Shown piece by piece: positions 1-7,167 of a DNA stretch of 16,045 nt. The first letter of the stretch is position 1, and each line of letters begins with the position of its first letter. The stretch comes from an uncultured Collinsella sp. (lineage in GTDB: Bacteria; Actinomycetota; Coriobacteriia; Coriobacteriales; Coriobacteriaceae), in NCBI GenBank assembly GCA_900544065.1, contig UQTR01000042.1:1-16045 (forward strand), in the 5' to 3' direction. The position numbers were made by a program, and so were the translations under genes. A model generated the notes under the pieces. It was not told where the DNA came from, searched no databases, and saw only the letters and a list, made by a program, of their open reading frames with translations.

Positions 1-47
1 GAGATGTCTTAGGGTCTCGTGGGCTCGGAGATGTGTATAAGAGACAG
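1..47 (+). other. Illumina Nextera i7 adapter remnant (not genomic)
   Basis: Positions 14-47 match, from memory, the complete 34-base Nextera Read 2 oligonucleotide, including GTCTCGTGGGCTCGG (14-28) and the Tn5 mosaic end AGATGTGTATAAGAGACAG (29-47). Positions 1-5 (GAGAT) are the last bases of the i7 flow-cell primer, and 6-13 (GTCTTAGG) occupy the place of the 8-base i7 index. I recall the complement CCTAAGAC as index N726. This is untrimmed library sequence at a contig end. Short peptides read through it, such as MYKRQ or LSLIHISEPTRP, are well-known adapter artefacts. Genomic sequence begins at about 48. Confidence 0.97.
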
Positions 48-622
48 CCCTCGGCGCGCACGGAGGGGAGCTCCTCCATCAGCCTCGGCCCTCCCATGCC
101 GCGGAACCTCGACCTGAGCCCCTCCGGCGCGGTGGTGAGCAGCGACCTCGCGGTGTTGATCGCCGAGGTCCGCGCCTTCACCGCCCCGGAGCGCGCCGCG
201 AGCATGCAGCGCACCCCGTCGACCCACCCGTCCTGGCTCTTGGGGGTCCCGAGCTTTGAGCCGGACATCGCCGCGCGGGCGGCCCTCTCCGCGTCCGCCT
301 CGTCGCACTTGCCCTGCCCCGGGCGCCTCCTCTGCGTCCTCGCCGGGGAGAGCGCCTCGCGCACGGGCATCCCCAGCGACGCGAGGTGCCTGGTGAGGCC
401 CGCCCCGTAGGACGACGTCCCCTCCATCGCGACGCAGGCCGGCTCCCCGGCCGCCGCGATCGCCCCGGCGAGCGCCTCGTAGCCCGCCGCGTCGGCGGGG
501 AACTGCCGGGACAGGACCTTGCGGCCCCTCCAGTCCAAGACGCACAGCCAGTGCGAGTCGGCGTGGGTGTCGACCCCGCAGAAGACCGGCCCGCGGGCGC
601 CGGGTGTCGATTCGGTTCTCAT
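48..622 (-). CDS. IS110-family (DEDD) transposase, N-terminal part, truncated by contig end
   Basis: Reading on the minus strand from ATG 622-620 gives 191 residues before the adapter. IS110 recombinases excise and insert the element through a RuvC-like DEDD domain plus a C-terminal serine-containing Tnp domain. The DEDD residues are visible: D18 in VFCGVDTHADSHW, E67 in CVAMEGTSSYGAGL, and D107 and D110 in GKCDEADAERAA. The family is about 400 residues long, so the C-terminal half, with the catalytic serine, lies beyond the edge. A CGGAG ribosome site (629-633) sits six bases before the ATG and decides the start. Codon use is very GC-rich, with many AGG arginines, unlike the genes further right, as expected for a mobile element. 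The assembly probably broke here because the element is multi-copy. The family call is firm; the exact IS is unknown. Confidence 0.9.
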
Positions 623-1017
623 GTCTCGCTCCGTTCTTTCCGTGCTCGCCTGGACCGGGCAGACGGCACACTGACGGGGCGCGATAGAATGCGGTTGTTC
701 GGGTCCGCGGTATCGCTCCATGCTCCTATTAGGTCATGCGGCGGTCTCGGCTCGCCGCGGGCCGCGCGGGACATGTCAGAAAACGAGGGCAGCCCTGTGG
801 GCGCCAGCGGAATGTGGGGTCACCGCGCGGTCCGCATCTGATGGTGTCGACGCCAATGGTATACGGGTGCGCCATCGACGTCTTCAATTAAGAAGATATC
901 AGTGCGGAATGTTTTCAAAACCAAGCCCGGCCCCGGCCTGCGGCGACACATACTGGCAGTTCTTGGGCATCGCTTGCTGGCGGGGTTCCTTGTCTGAGTT
1001 GGACTTGGTTGGTGGGG
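623..1017. other. Non-coding stretch upstream of IS110 transposase; probable IS end with possible bridge-RNA region
   Basis: There is no convincing gene in these 395 bases. The first ~200 bp share the very GC-rich character of the transposase. From about 840 the composition drops, with AT-rich patches such as a TCTTC/GAAGA hairpin near 880-895 and TTTTCAAAA near 912-920. The IS boundary therefore probably lies near 820-860, but I see no inverted repeat that fixes it. In IS110 elements the non-coding end beside the transposase start is known to be transcribed into a bridge RNA that pairs with target and donor DNA. Whether this one does so cannot be shown from sequence alone. The part near 900-1017 follows the stop of the metalloregulator gene, and no clear terminator is seen there. 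Confidence 0.4.
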
Positions 1018-1395
1018 TTACTGGTCCCGGTCGCTGTCCCGTCTCAGCATCGATCTTAGCTTCTCGAAGCTTTCCTCACTCAGGCAGTGCTCCATGTGGC
1101 AGCCCTCTTGCGACGCGACCTCGGGCGTTACGCCTGCGTCCTCTAGCAGCCCTACAAAAAAGCAGTGGCGCTCCCACATTTGACGGGCAACCTCAAGACC
1201 GCGTTCCGTCAGATGCACGTCGCGTTTGCCCATCTCCACGTAGCCGGTGCTCTCCAAGGCCGCCATGGCTTTAGAGACGCTTGCTTTGGTTACGCCCAAG
1301 TATTCGGCAACGTCGATCGAGCGCACGATGCCCTGACGTTCCGACAGAACGTAGATCGATTCGAGATAGTCTTCTCCGGATTCACGTAGGGCCAT
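1018..1395 (-). CDS. DtxR/MntR-family metal-dependent transcriptional repressor
   Basis: This 125-residue cytosolic regulator should bind Fe2+ or Mn2+ and then repress metal-uptake genes. Residues 1-65 form a winged helix-turn-helix (DVAEYLGVTKASVSKAMAALESTGYV, 28-53), and 66-120 form the metal-binding and dimerisation domain. There is no C-terminal SH3-like domain, so it has the short MntR-like architecture. Candidate ligands are D9, E12, H77, C99, E102 and H103 (GCHMEHCLS). D9 is the MntR-type residue, while C99 stands where DtxR has Cys102 and MntR has Glu99, so metal preference cannot be read directly. The start at ATG 1395 has an AAAGGCGG site upstream. It appears to be a single-gene unit. 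Two near-identical 14-bp direct repeats lie upstream and may be its operator. Confidence 0.9.
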   Translation of the reverse strand: MALRESGEDYLESIYVLSERQGIVRSIDVAEYLGVTKASVSKAMAALESTGYVEMGKRDVHLTERGLEVARQMWERHCFFVGLLEDAGVTPEVASQEGCHMEHCLSEESFEKLRSMLRRDSDRDQ

Positions 1396-1459
1396 GGGCC
1401 GCCTTTCGCGATGGCTTCTAGTTAGCCTGTGGATACTTTTACCTGATTCACTTTACCGC

Positions 1460-1503
1460 AAAAGTTGCCCATGTCTTACTAGATGCTTAAAAAGTTAGCC
1501 ATG
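1460..1503 (-). promoter_or_regulatory. Paired 14-bp direct repeats upstream of metalloregulator gene (candidate operator)
   Basis: AAAAGTTGCCCATG (1460-1473) and AAAAGTTAGCCATG (1490-1503) differ at two positions and start exactly 30 bp apart, about three helical turns. The second contains GTTAGCC, which also occurs at 1421-1427 and matches a half of the DtxR operator (from memory, TTAGGTTAGSCTAACCTAA). Placement before a DtxR-family gene suggests autoregulation. No clear -10/-35 pair was found. Confidence 0.4.
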
Positions 1504-1522
1504 CTTCACAAAACGGCGGGAC

Positions 1523-1559
1523 GAAAACAAAATGGGGACGCCCCGCAAGGAGTGTCCCC
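1523..1559 (-). terminator. Rho-independent terminator of the ABC-F/HAD unit
   Basis: On the minus strand the hairpin arms are 1559-1549 and 1544-1534 (GGGGACACTCC / GGGGCGTCCCC, loop TTGC). They are followed by ATTTTGTTTTC (1533-1523). The hairpin lies about 45 bases after the HAD stop and is built from the GTCCCC/GCCGGCA intergenic repeat described at 1547-1594. Confidence 0.75.
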
Positions 1560-1594
1560 AGCTGCCGGCAGAAAAGGAACGTCCCCAAGTGCCG
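1547..1594 (+). repeat. GTCCCC/GCCGGCA dispersed repeat, copy 1 (two units)
   Basis: AAGGAGTGTCCCCAGCTGCC (from 1547) runs on to GGCA at 1570, and a second unit GTCCCCAAGTGCCG is at 1581-1594, so the units start 28 bp apart. The same arrangement recurs at 14001-14052 with units 27 bp apart. The left part of this copy is an arm of the terminator at 1523-1559. Confidence 0.75.
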
Positions 1595-1603
1595 AGCCCG
1601 CAG

Positions 1604-2374
1604 CTACAGCAGGCCAAAGTGCTTCGCGGCGTTGTAGATGCCGTCGTCGTCTACGGCGGTCGTTACGTAGGTCGCTGCGGCCTTCACGGTATCCTGCGCG
1701 TTGCCCATGGCCACGCTCGTGCCCACGGCGGAAAACATCGACAGGTCGTTCTCGCCATCGCCAAAGGCGATCGCCTCGCTCGCGTCGACACCCAGGCGCT
1801 CCAGCGTCGCCGCGACACCCAGGTCCTTGCCGCCGTTGGCCGGAATAATGTCGCAGAACAGGTCACACCAGCGCGTGGTGAGCGAATGCGACACCGCATC
1901 AGTCACGATATGCTCGTCGGCAGGGTCCACAAAGGCGCAGAACTGGTAGACCGGCGCGTCAAAGGCGTGCTCAAACGGCTCCTCGTGGTAGACAATCCCC
2001 GCGTTGCTCCCGGCCGTCACCACGCGCTCGGACAGGCGGTTCACAAACGAGTTCTCGCCCTGCATACACAGCGAGTCATAGCGCCCCTGCGCCACCTGGT
2101 CCACAATCGCCGCGACGTCGTCCGAATCGATCGGGCAGCTGCGGTAAACGCCCTTGGCATCAAAACAGTGCTGACCCGAAAGCGTGATGTACGCATCCCA
2201 ACCAAGATCGAACAGCCAATCGGGCATCTGATAGGTCGGACGGCCCGTGGCGATCACGCACGCGATCCCCTGCTCGCGAAAACTGTCGAGCACCTGCTGC
2301 GCCGACGCCGGAATCCGATGGGTCTTAAAGCTCAGCAACGTGCCGTCGATATCGAAAAACGCGGCCTTGATCAT
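1604..2374 (-). CDS. Cof-type HAD-IIB sugar-phosphate phosphatase family protein
   Basis: This 256-residue cytosolic HAD hydrolase should dephosphorylate small phosphorylated metabolites with Mg2+. All four HAD motifs are present: DIDGTL with nucleophile D8 and acid/base D10; IATGR with T43; GGKDLG with K183; and AFGDGENDLSMF with D206 and D210. The C2-type cap lies between motifs II and III (about residues 85-180). Length and layout match the Cof/YidA-like family, whose members usually have broad or unknown substrates, so none is assigned. The ATG at 2374 lies six bases after the stop of the ABC-F gene, and its GCGAGG ribosome site overlaps that region. The two genes therefore form one transcription unit, ended by the hairpin at 1523-1559. 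Confidence 0.93.
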   Translation of the reverse strand: MIKAAFFDIDGTLLSFKTHRIPASAQQVLDSFREQGIACVIATGRPTYQMPDWLFDLGWDAYITLSGQHCFDAKGVYRSCPIDSDDVAAIVDQVAQGRYDSLCMQGENSFVNRLSERVVTAGSNAGIVYHEEPFEHAFDAPVYQFCAFVDPADEHIVTDAVSHSLTTRWCDLFCDIIPANGGKDLGVAATLERLGVDASEAIAFGDGENDLSMFSAVGTSVAMGNAQDTVKAAATYVTTAVDDDGIYNAAKHFGLL

Positions 2375-2380
2375 CCTCGC

Positions 2381-4240
2381 CTACTCCTCGCCCTCGAGCT
2401 TCTCGCTCGCCTCGAGCCACGCCATCTCCAACTCGTCCATGGCGGCGTGGGCCTCGTCGATCTTTGCCTGCTGCTCGCCCAGCGCCGTGTAGTTGGTGGG
2501 GTCGACCTGAGCCATCGCGGCCTCGGCCTCCTCCACGCGGGCACGCTGCGTCTCCATTTTGCGCTCGAGCGAGCTCACCTCGCGGCGAAGCTTCTGGCGT
2601 TCGGCGTTGGAAAGGCCATTGGGCTGGCCGCCCGACTTGGGCTTTTCGGCCGCAGCCGCCGCGGCACCGGTGTCAAACGTGCCGGTCTTGGCGCTCGGCG
2701 CACCCACGGGCTCGCCCTCGGCGGTGGCGTTGCACAGGCGCAGGTACTGGTCCACGCCGCCGGGCATATGCGTCAGGTGGCCGTCGAGCAACGCCCACTG
2801 CTGGTCGGTCACGCGCTCCATCAAGAAGCGGTCGTGCGTCACCAGGATCAGCGTGCCGGGCCAGCCGTCGAGCAGGTCCTCGACAATCGCGAGCATGTCG
2901 GTATCCAGGTCGTTGCCGGGCTCGTCCAGGATAAGCACGTTGGGCTCGTCCAGGATCGTCAGCAGCAGCGACAGGCGACGGCGCTGGCCGCCCGAAAGAT
3001 CGCCGATGCGACTCCAGAGCTGCTGTGTCGTAAAGCCCAGGCGCTCGCAAAGTTTCTCGGGCGAAGTCTCCTTGCCGTCGATGACGTAGTACTTCTTATA
3101 GTTGCCGAGCACCTCGCGGATCGTGTCACCCATGTAGGGCTCGAGTTCCTCGAGCTGCTGCGACAGCACGCCAAAGCGCACCGTCTGGCCAATCTTCACA
3201 CGGCCGCGCGTGGGCTCAATCTTGCCCTGGATCACGTCGAGCAAGGTCGACTTGCCGGCGCCGTTCTCGCCCAAAAGGCCATAGCGGTCGCCCGCACCGA
3301 TGAGCCAGGTCACGTCGGTGAGCACCTGCTTGGGCGCGCCATCGGTATCCGCATAGCCGGCGTCCACATCGACCACGTCGATAACCTGCTTGCCCAGGCG
3401 GCTCACGGCCAGGCGCTTGAGCTCCAGCTCGTCGCGCACGGGCGGTACGTCGGCGATCAGCTCGCGGGCGGCATCCACGCGAAACTTGGGCTTGGTGGAG
3501 CGCGCCTGGGCACCGCGGCTCAGCCACGCGAGCTCCTTGCGCGCCATGTTGCGACGGCGCTCCTCGGTAACGGCGGCCATGCGGTCGCGCTCCACGCGCT
3601 GCAGGATATATGCCGAGTAGCCGCCCTCGAAGGGATCTACCTGGCCGTCGTGGACCTCCCACATGCTGGTGCAGACCTCGTCCAAGAACCAACGGTCGTG
3701 CGTGACCACGAGCATGGCGCCCTGGCCGCGCTGCCAGCGGGCCTTTAAATGACGCGCAAGCCAGTTGATGGTGCGCATGTCCAGGTGGTTGGTGGGCTCG
3801 TCGAGCATGAGCACATCGTAGTCGCCGATCAGCAGGCGCGCGAGGTCCACGCGACGGCGTTGGCCGCCCGAAAGCTCGCCTACCGTGCCCTCCCAGGGCA
3901 CATCGCTGATGAGGCCGGCCAGAATCTGGCGCGTACGCGGACTCGACGCCCACTCATACTCGGGCGTGTCGCCCACAACGGCATGATGCACGGTATCGGT
4001 GTCGACAAGCTGATCCTTTTGGCCGAGTAGACCGATCGTGGTGCCGCGGCGGTGCGTCACGCGTCCGTCATCGGGCTCCAGCGTGCCGGCGAGCACGCTC
4101 AGCAGCGTCGACTTGCCGTCGCCGTTTTTACCGACAATACCAATGCGGTCGCCCTCGCCCACGCCGAGCGTCACGCTATCGAAAATATGCTTGGTGGGAA
4201 ACTCTAGGCTGACGGAATCGCATCCCAAAAGAATCGCCAT
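2381..4240 (-). CDS. ABC-F family ATPase (Uup-like, translation-associated)
   Basis: This 619-residue soluble protein carries two ABC ATPase domains and no membrane segments, which defines the ABC-F class. Such proteins act at the ribosome and give translation quality control or antibiotic protection; they do not transport. Domain 1 has Walker A GKNGDGKST (37-45), signature LSGGQRRR (123-130), Walker B LMLDEPTNHLD (144-154) and H181. Domain 2 has GENGAGKST (324-332), LSGGQRRR (415-422), LILDEPGNDLD (436-446) and H469. The second Walker B has Gly where Thr is usual. An Ala/Pro linker (about 510-542) leads to a charged coiled coil (543-617), as in Uup. The start at ATG 4240 is fixed by AAGGAG eight bases upstream; an in-frame extension to 4396 would run through the pst terminator and is rejected. 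Resistance function cannot be judged. Confidence 0.93.
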   Translation of the reverse strand: MAILLGCDSVSLEFPTKHIFDSVTLGVGEGDRIGIVGKNGDGKSTLLSVLAGTLEPDDGRVTHRRGTTIGLLGQKDQLVDTDTVHHAVVGDTPEYEWASSPRTRQILAGLISDVPWEGTVGELSGGQRRRVDLARLLIGDYDVLMLDEPTNHLDMRTINWLARHLKARWQRGQGAMLVVTHDRWFLDEVCTSMWEVHDGQVDPFEGGYSAYILQRVERDRMAAVTEERRRNMARKELAWLSRGAQARSTKPKFRVDAARELIADVPPVRDELELKRLAVSRLGKQVIDVVDVDAGYADTDGAPKQVLTDVTWLIGAGDRYGLLGENGAGKSTLLDVIQGKIEPTRGRVKIGQTVRFGVLSQQLEELEPYMGDTIREVLGNYKKYYVIDGKETSPEKLCERLGFTTQQLWSRIGDLSGGQRRRLSLLLTILDEPNVLILDEPGNDLDTDMLAIVEDLLDGWPGTLILVTHDRFLMERVTDQQWALLDGHLTHMPGGVDQYLRLCNATAEGEPVGAPSAKTGTFDTGAAAAAAEKPKSGGQPNGLSNAERQKLRREVSSLERKMETQRARVEEAEAAMAQVDPTNYTALGEQQAKIDEAHAAMDELEMAWLEASEKLEGEE

Positions 4241-4275
4241 ATGCCCTGCTCCTTCGTAGATATTCAACGTTGTCC

Positions 4276-4284
4276 ATGATAGCA
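4276..4284 (-). promoter_or_regulatory. Extended -10 element of ABC-F promoter (predicted)
   Basis: On the minus strand TGCTATCAT (4284-4276) is an extended -10 motif about 36 bases before the ABC-F start. The region 17 bp further upstream (TGGTTT) is only a poor -35, which suits an extended -10 promoter. The weak -35 overlaps the arm of the palindrome at 4302-4334. Confidence 0.4.
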
Positions 4285-4301
4285 GCGAGCCCCACCCCAA
4301 A

Positions 4302-4334
4302 CCACCACGAAGGTGCCTGTCCCCTTTGTGGTGG
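4302..4334. repeat. 12-bp inverted repeat in the ABC-F/pst intergenic region
   Basis: CCACCACGAAGG (4302-4313) and CCTTTGTGGTGG (4323-4334) pair with one G-T wobble around a nine-base loop. No T-run follows on either strand, so it is not an obvious terminator. It sits directly upstream of the predicted ABC-F promoter. Confidence 0.6.
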
Positions 4335-4352
4335 TCGTTTCGGTCACAGAGC

Positions 4353-4390
4353 AAAAAGGCGGGCCATCCCCCGCAAGAGATGACCCGCCT
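4353..4390 (-). terminator. Rho-independent terminator of the pst operon
   Basis: On the minus strand GGCGGGTCATC (4389-4379) and GATGGCCCGCC (4368-4358) form a stem with one mismatch, followed by TTTTT (4357-4353). It lies about 57 bases after the pstB stop. A second stem (CCCGCGGC at 4402-4409 with GCCGCGGG at 4420-4427) lies between them and may add stability. Confidence 0.85.
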
Positions 4391-4445
4391 CTCCAATCAG
4401 TCCCGCGGCAACCGTGGCCGCCGCGGGCCTCAAGCATGTCCCGGA

Positions 4446-5318
4446 CTAGGAGAACATGCCGGTGAGGTAATCATTCAGCCGCTTATCCTTGGGCCGTTGG
4501 AAAATCTCGTCGGTCTCGTCGTACTCGACCATATCGCCCATGTAGAAGAACGCCGTGCGGTTGGACACGCGCGACGCCTGCTCCATGTTGTGCGTCACGA
4601 TGACGATGGCACGGTCGGCAACGATCGACGACATCAGGTCCTCGATCGCCAACGTCGAGATGGGGTCGAGCGCCGAGCAGGGCTCGTCAAACAGGATCAC
4701 GTCGGGGTTGAGCGCGAGCGTGCGCGCGATGCACAGGCGCTGCTGTTGGCCGCCCGAAAGCGCGTAGGCGCTCTTGTCGAGCTTGTCCTTGACCTCGTCC
4801 CACAGCGCGGCACCACGCAAGCTTTCCTCGACCATGCGATCGAGCTCGTCGCGGTCGGTGATGCCGTGGCGCTTGGGCGCAAACGTGATGTTGTCGCGAA
4901 TGGACTTGCGGAACGGATTGGGCTGCTGGAACACCATGCCGATGGAACGACGCAGCTCGTAGGTGTTCTCGGTCTTGGTGTTCACGTTGCGGCCGCGGTA
5001 GTTAATCTTGCCCTCCACGCGACAGCCGCGAATCTCGCGGTTCATGAGATTGAGGCTACGCAAGAAGGTCGACTTGCCGCAGCCCGAAGGCCCGATGAGC
5101 GCCGTGATCTCACCCTTATGGAAGTCGAGCGACGTATTGCGCAGCGCATGGTGGTCGCCATAGTACACGTTGACGTCCTTGGCGGAGAGCACGACCTCGT
5201 CGCTCACGGCCTTGCCGCTCACGCGCACGTGCTTTTCGCTCTCCCCCACGCTCGACAGAAAGTCCTGGGTCTCGGACGTGGCCGCCTCGGTTGCGGGCGT
5301 TGCATTCATCTCGCTCAT
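4446..5318 (-). CDS. pstB: Phosphate ABC transporter ATP-binding protein PstB
   Basis: PstB powers high-affinity phosphate uptake by hydrolysing ATP at the cytoplasmic face of PstC-PstA. The 290 residues carry Walker A GPSGCGKST (76-84), the Q-loop VFQQPNPF (Q131), signature LSGGQQQR (188-195), Walker B VILFDEPCSALDP (207-219) and switch His H243 (VTHN). The PNPF Q-loop and DEPCSALDPIST are diagnostic of PstB. The first ~40 residues are an acidic, Ser/Thr-rich extension that E. coli PstB lacks. The ATG at 5318 overlaps the pstA stop by four bases (ATGA), so the extension is the natural reading. It is the last gene of pstSCAB, and the terminator follows, so phoU is not co-transcribed here. Confidence 0.97.
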   Translation of the reverse strand: MSEMNATPATEAATSETQDFLSSVGESEKHVRVSGKAVSDEVVLSAKDVNVYYGDHHALRNTSLDFHKGEITALIGPSGCGKSTFLRSLNLMNREIRGCRVEGKINYRGRNVNTKTENTYELRRSIGMVFQQPNPFRKSIRDNITFAPKRHGITDRDELDRMVEESLRGAALWDEVKDKLDKSAYALSGGQQQRLCIARTLALNPDVILFDEPCSALDPISTLAIEDLMSSIVADRAIVIVTHNMEQASRVSNRTAFFYMGDMVEYDETDEIFQRPKDKRLNDYLTGMFS

Positions 5319-6241
5319 TCGGCCGTCATCTTCCTTGCCAGTTGCTTGCCCACGATACGGGCGACTACGTTAAACAGCAGTACGCAGATCATCAGCAGTG
5401 CCGCGGTGCCCCAAACGATCTGTTGGGCCTCGGGGCTGCCCTCGCCATAGATCTTGTAGATGTGCACGGCGAGCGACTCACCGGGACGGAACACGTTCCA
5501 GGCGCAGGTGGGGCTCGACAGGTTAAAGCTCAAGAAGTTGAGGCGGACCGGCGAGCTCATGCCCGAGGTAAAGAGCAATGCTGCGGCCTCGCCAAACACG
5601 CGGCCGGCCGAAAGCACGATGCCCGTCACGATGGCAGGCATGGCCTCGGGGATCAGGATGTGCAGCGTGGCCTCCCAGCGAGTGAGGCCCATGGCCAGGC
5701 ACGCATCGCGCTGGGCCTGCGGCACGTCCTCGAGCGCCTGCTGAATCACGCGCACCAGGATGGGGATGTTGAACATGGTGAGCGCGACGGCGCCGGAGAT
5801 GATGGAGTACTTCCAGCCCAGCTGCACCGAGAACACTAGAAAGCCGAACATGCCGACGACGATGGAAGGCAGCGAGGACAGCGTCTCGATGGCGGTGGAG
5901 GCGATGTCGCGGATGGGGCCGTCCGGCGCATACTCAACCAGGAAGACCGCGCCGCCCAGGCTGATAGGCACCGAGATACCTAAGGTGATCAGCAGCAGAT
6001 AGAACGAATCGAACAGCTGGTAGAGCACGCCGCCCTGCGTTCCGTTGGCGCGTGCGGGTTGCGTGAGAAAGCCCGGCTGGAACAGCGTCGAGATGCCCTC
6101 GAACAGGATGTAGGCCACCATGGAGACGACGATGAGCATGACGATGGCGACAATCACCGTCAGCACGCCCGTGGCGATGCGGTCCTGCTTTTGGACACGC
6201 CCGAGTCTCGCCTCGTCGATATGGATGCGCGTGCTAGCCAC
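5315..6241 (-). CDS. pstA: Phosphate ABC transporter permease PstA
   Basis: This is one of the two membrane subunits that form the phosphate channel. The 308-residue protein starts with a charged cytoplasmic segment (1-22), then a long hydrophobic helix (about 24-48), an extracellular stretch, and a five-helix permease core (roughly 78 to 300). The EAA-type coupling loop that contacts PstB is visible as DACLAMGLTRWEATLHILIP (about 180-200). The motif ETLSSLPSIVVGMFGFLVF is typical of PstA. It overlaps pstC by eight bases upstream and pstB by four bases downstream, which indicates translational coupling. No frameshift or missing segment is seen. Confidence 0.96.
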   Translation of the reverse strand: MASTRIHIDEARLGRVQKQDRIATGVLTVIVAIVMLIVVSMVAYILFEGISTLFQPGFLTQPARANGTQGGVLYQLFDSFYLLLITLGISVPISLGGAVFLVEYAPDGPIRDIASTAIETLSSLPSIVVGMFGFLVFSVQLGWKYSIISGAVALTMFNIPILVRVIQQALEDVPQAQRDACLAMGLTRWEATLHILIPEAMPAIVTGIVLSAGRVFGEAAALLFTSGMSSPVRLNFLSFNLSSPTCAWNVFRPGESLAVHIYKIYGEGSPEAQQIVWGTAALLMICVLLFNVVARIVGKQLARKMTAE

Positions 6242-7142
6242 GAGCCTTCGCCCCCTTGCGGCCGATAAGGTGGATGATCAGGATAAAGATGAGGCTCATG
6301 CCCATCAGCAGCAGACCGAGCGCCCACAGAACATCGTCCTGGGCCGAGCCCTCGGCATAGACCGCCATGGATGTGGTGAGCGTGGTGGTAATGGTGGACG
6401 CCGGCGACAGCAGCGACGTCGGCATGGCCTCGATGCCGCCGATAACCATGCGCACGGCGAGCGTTTCGCCAAAGGCGCGGGTCATGCCAAGGATGACTGC
6501 GGTCATGAGCGACGGCATGGCGGACTTGAGCACCACGTGCCAGATGGTCTGCCAGCGGGTGTAGCCCAGCGCGAGCGAGCCCTGACGGTAGCTGTCGGGC
6601 ACGGCGCGCAGACCATCGACCGAAAGCGTGGTCATGGTCGGCAGAATCATGACGGCCAGCACGATGGCGCCGGGAAGGATACCCAGACCCGTGCTCACGT
6701 GGAAAACGCTCTTCATAAGGCCGACGACCACGTGAAAGCCGATCAGGCCAAAGACGACCGAGGGAATACCGGTCAAAAGCTCAATGAGCGGCTGAAAAAC
6801 CTTGGAGCCAAACTTAGGCTGAATCTCGACCGCAAAGATGGCAGAGCCGATGGCGATGGGCAGTGCGATGAGTGTGGAGAGCACCATGACCGCAAACGAG
6901 GTGACGATCAGGGGCAGGGCGCCAGTGTAGGGCAGGCCGTTTTCGGCCGTGTTGGCCAGGTCCCACTTGGTACCGGTAAAAAACTCGACGATCGAGACGC
7001 CGTCCTTGAGAAAAGCCGAGAGGCCCTTTTGGGCGACCATAAAGATGAGCGCGGCAACGACAAGCGTCACGAGCGCTACGCACGCACCCGTGACGCCCAG
7101 GCCCACGTTCTCAAGCTCGCGCTTTGGCAGCTGTTTTGCCAT
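6234..7142 (-). CDS. pstC: Phosphate ABC transporter permease PstC
   Basis: This is the partner permease of PstA in the inner membrane. The 302 residues contain an N-terminal helix (about 15-37), the periplasmic-side segment FFTGTKWDLANTAENGLPYTGALPLI, and five further helices. The signature LTGIPSVVFGLIGFHVVV precedes the coupling loop DSYRQGSLALGYTRWQTIWHVVLK. Both loops contain the conserved G that docks on the ATPase. The start at ATG 7142 is supported by GGAAAGG six bases upstream and lies 25 bp after the pstS stop. The end overlaps pstA by eight bases. Length is within the usual family range. Confidence 0.96.
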   Translation of the reverse strand: MAKQLPKRELENVGLGVTGACVALVTLVVAALIFMVAQKGLSAFLKDGVSIVEFFTGTKWDLANTAENGLPYTGALPLIVTSFAVMVLSTLIALPIAIGSAIFAVEIQPKFGSKVFQPLIELLTGIPSVVFGLIGFHVVVGLMKSVFHVSTGLGILPGAIVLAVMILPTMTTLSVDGLRAVPDSYRQGSLALGYTRWQTIWHVVLKSAMPSLMTAVILGMTRAFGETLAVRMVIGGIEAMPTSLLSPASTITTTLTTSMAVYAEGSAQDDVLWALGLLLMGMSLIFILIIHLIGRKGAKARG

Positions 7143-7167
7143 TGCAAACCTTTCCGGGGGCGATTAC

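Noticed and set aside
9..671. Minus-strand frame ending in LSLIHISEPTRP and plus-strand frame starting MYKRQ (33-410)
   Set aside because: Both cross the adapter; the true genomic gene here is the IS110 transposase in another frame.
1532..3748. 738-codon plus-strand open frame
   Set aside because: It is antisense to the HAD and ABC-F genes, which have full motif sets. Long stop-free antisense frames are common at this GC content, and it has no recognisable domain.
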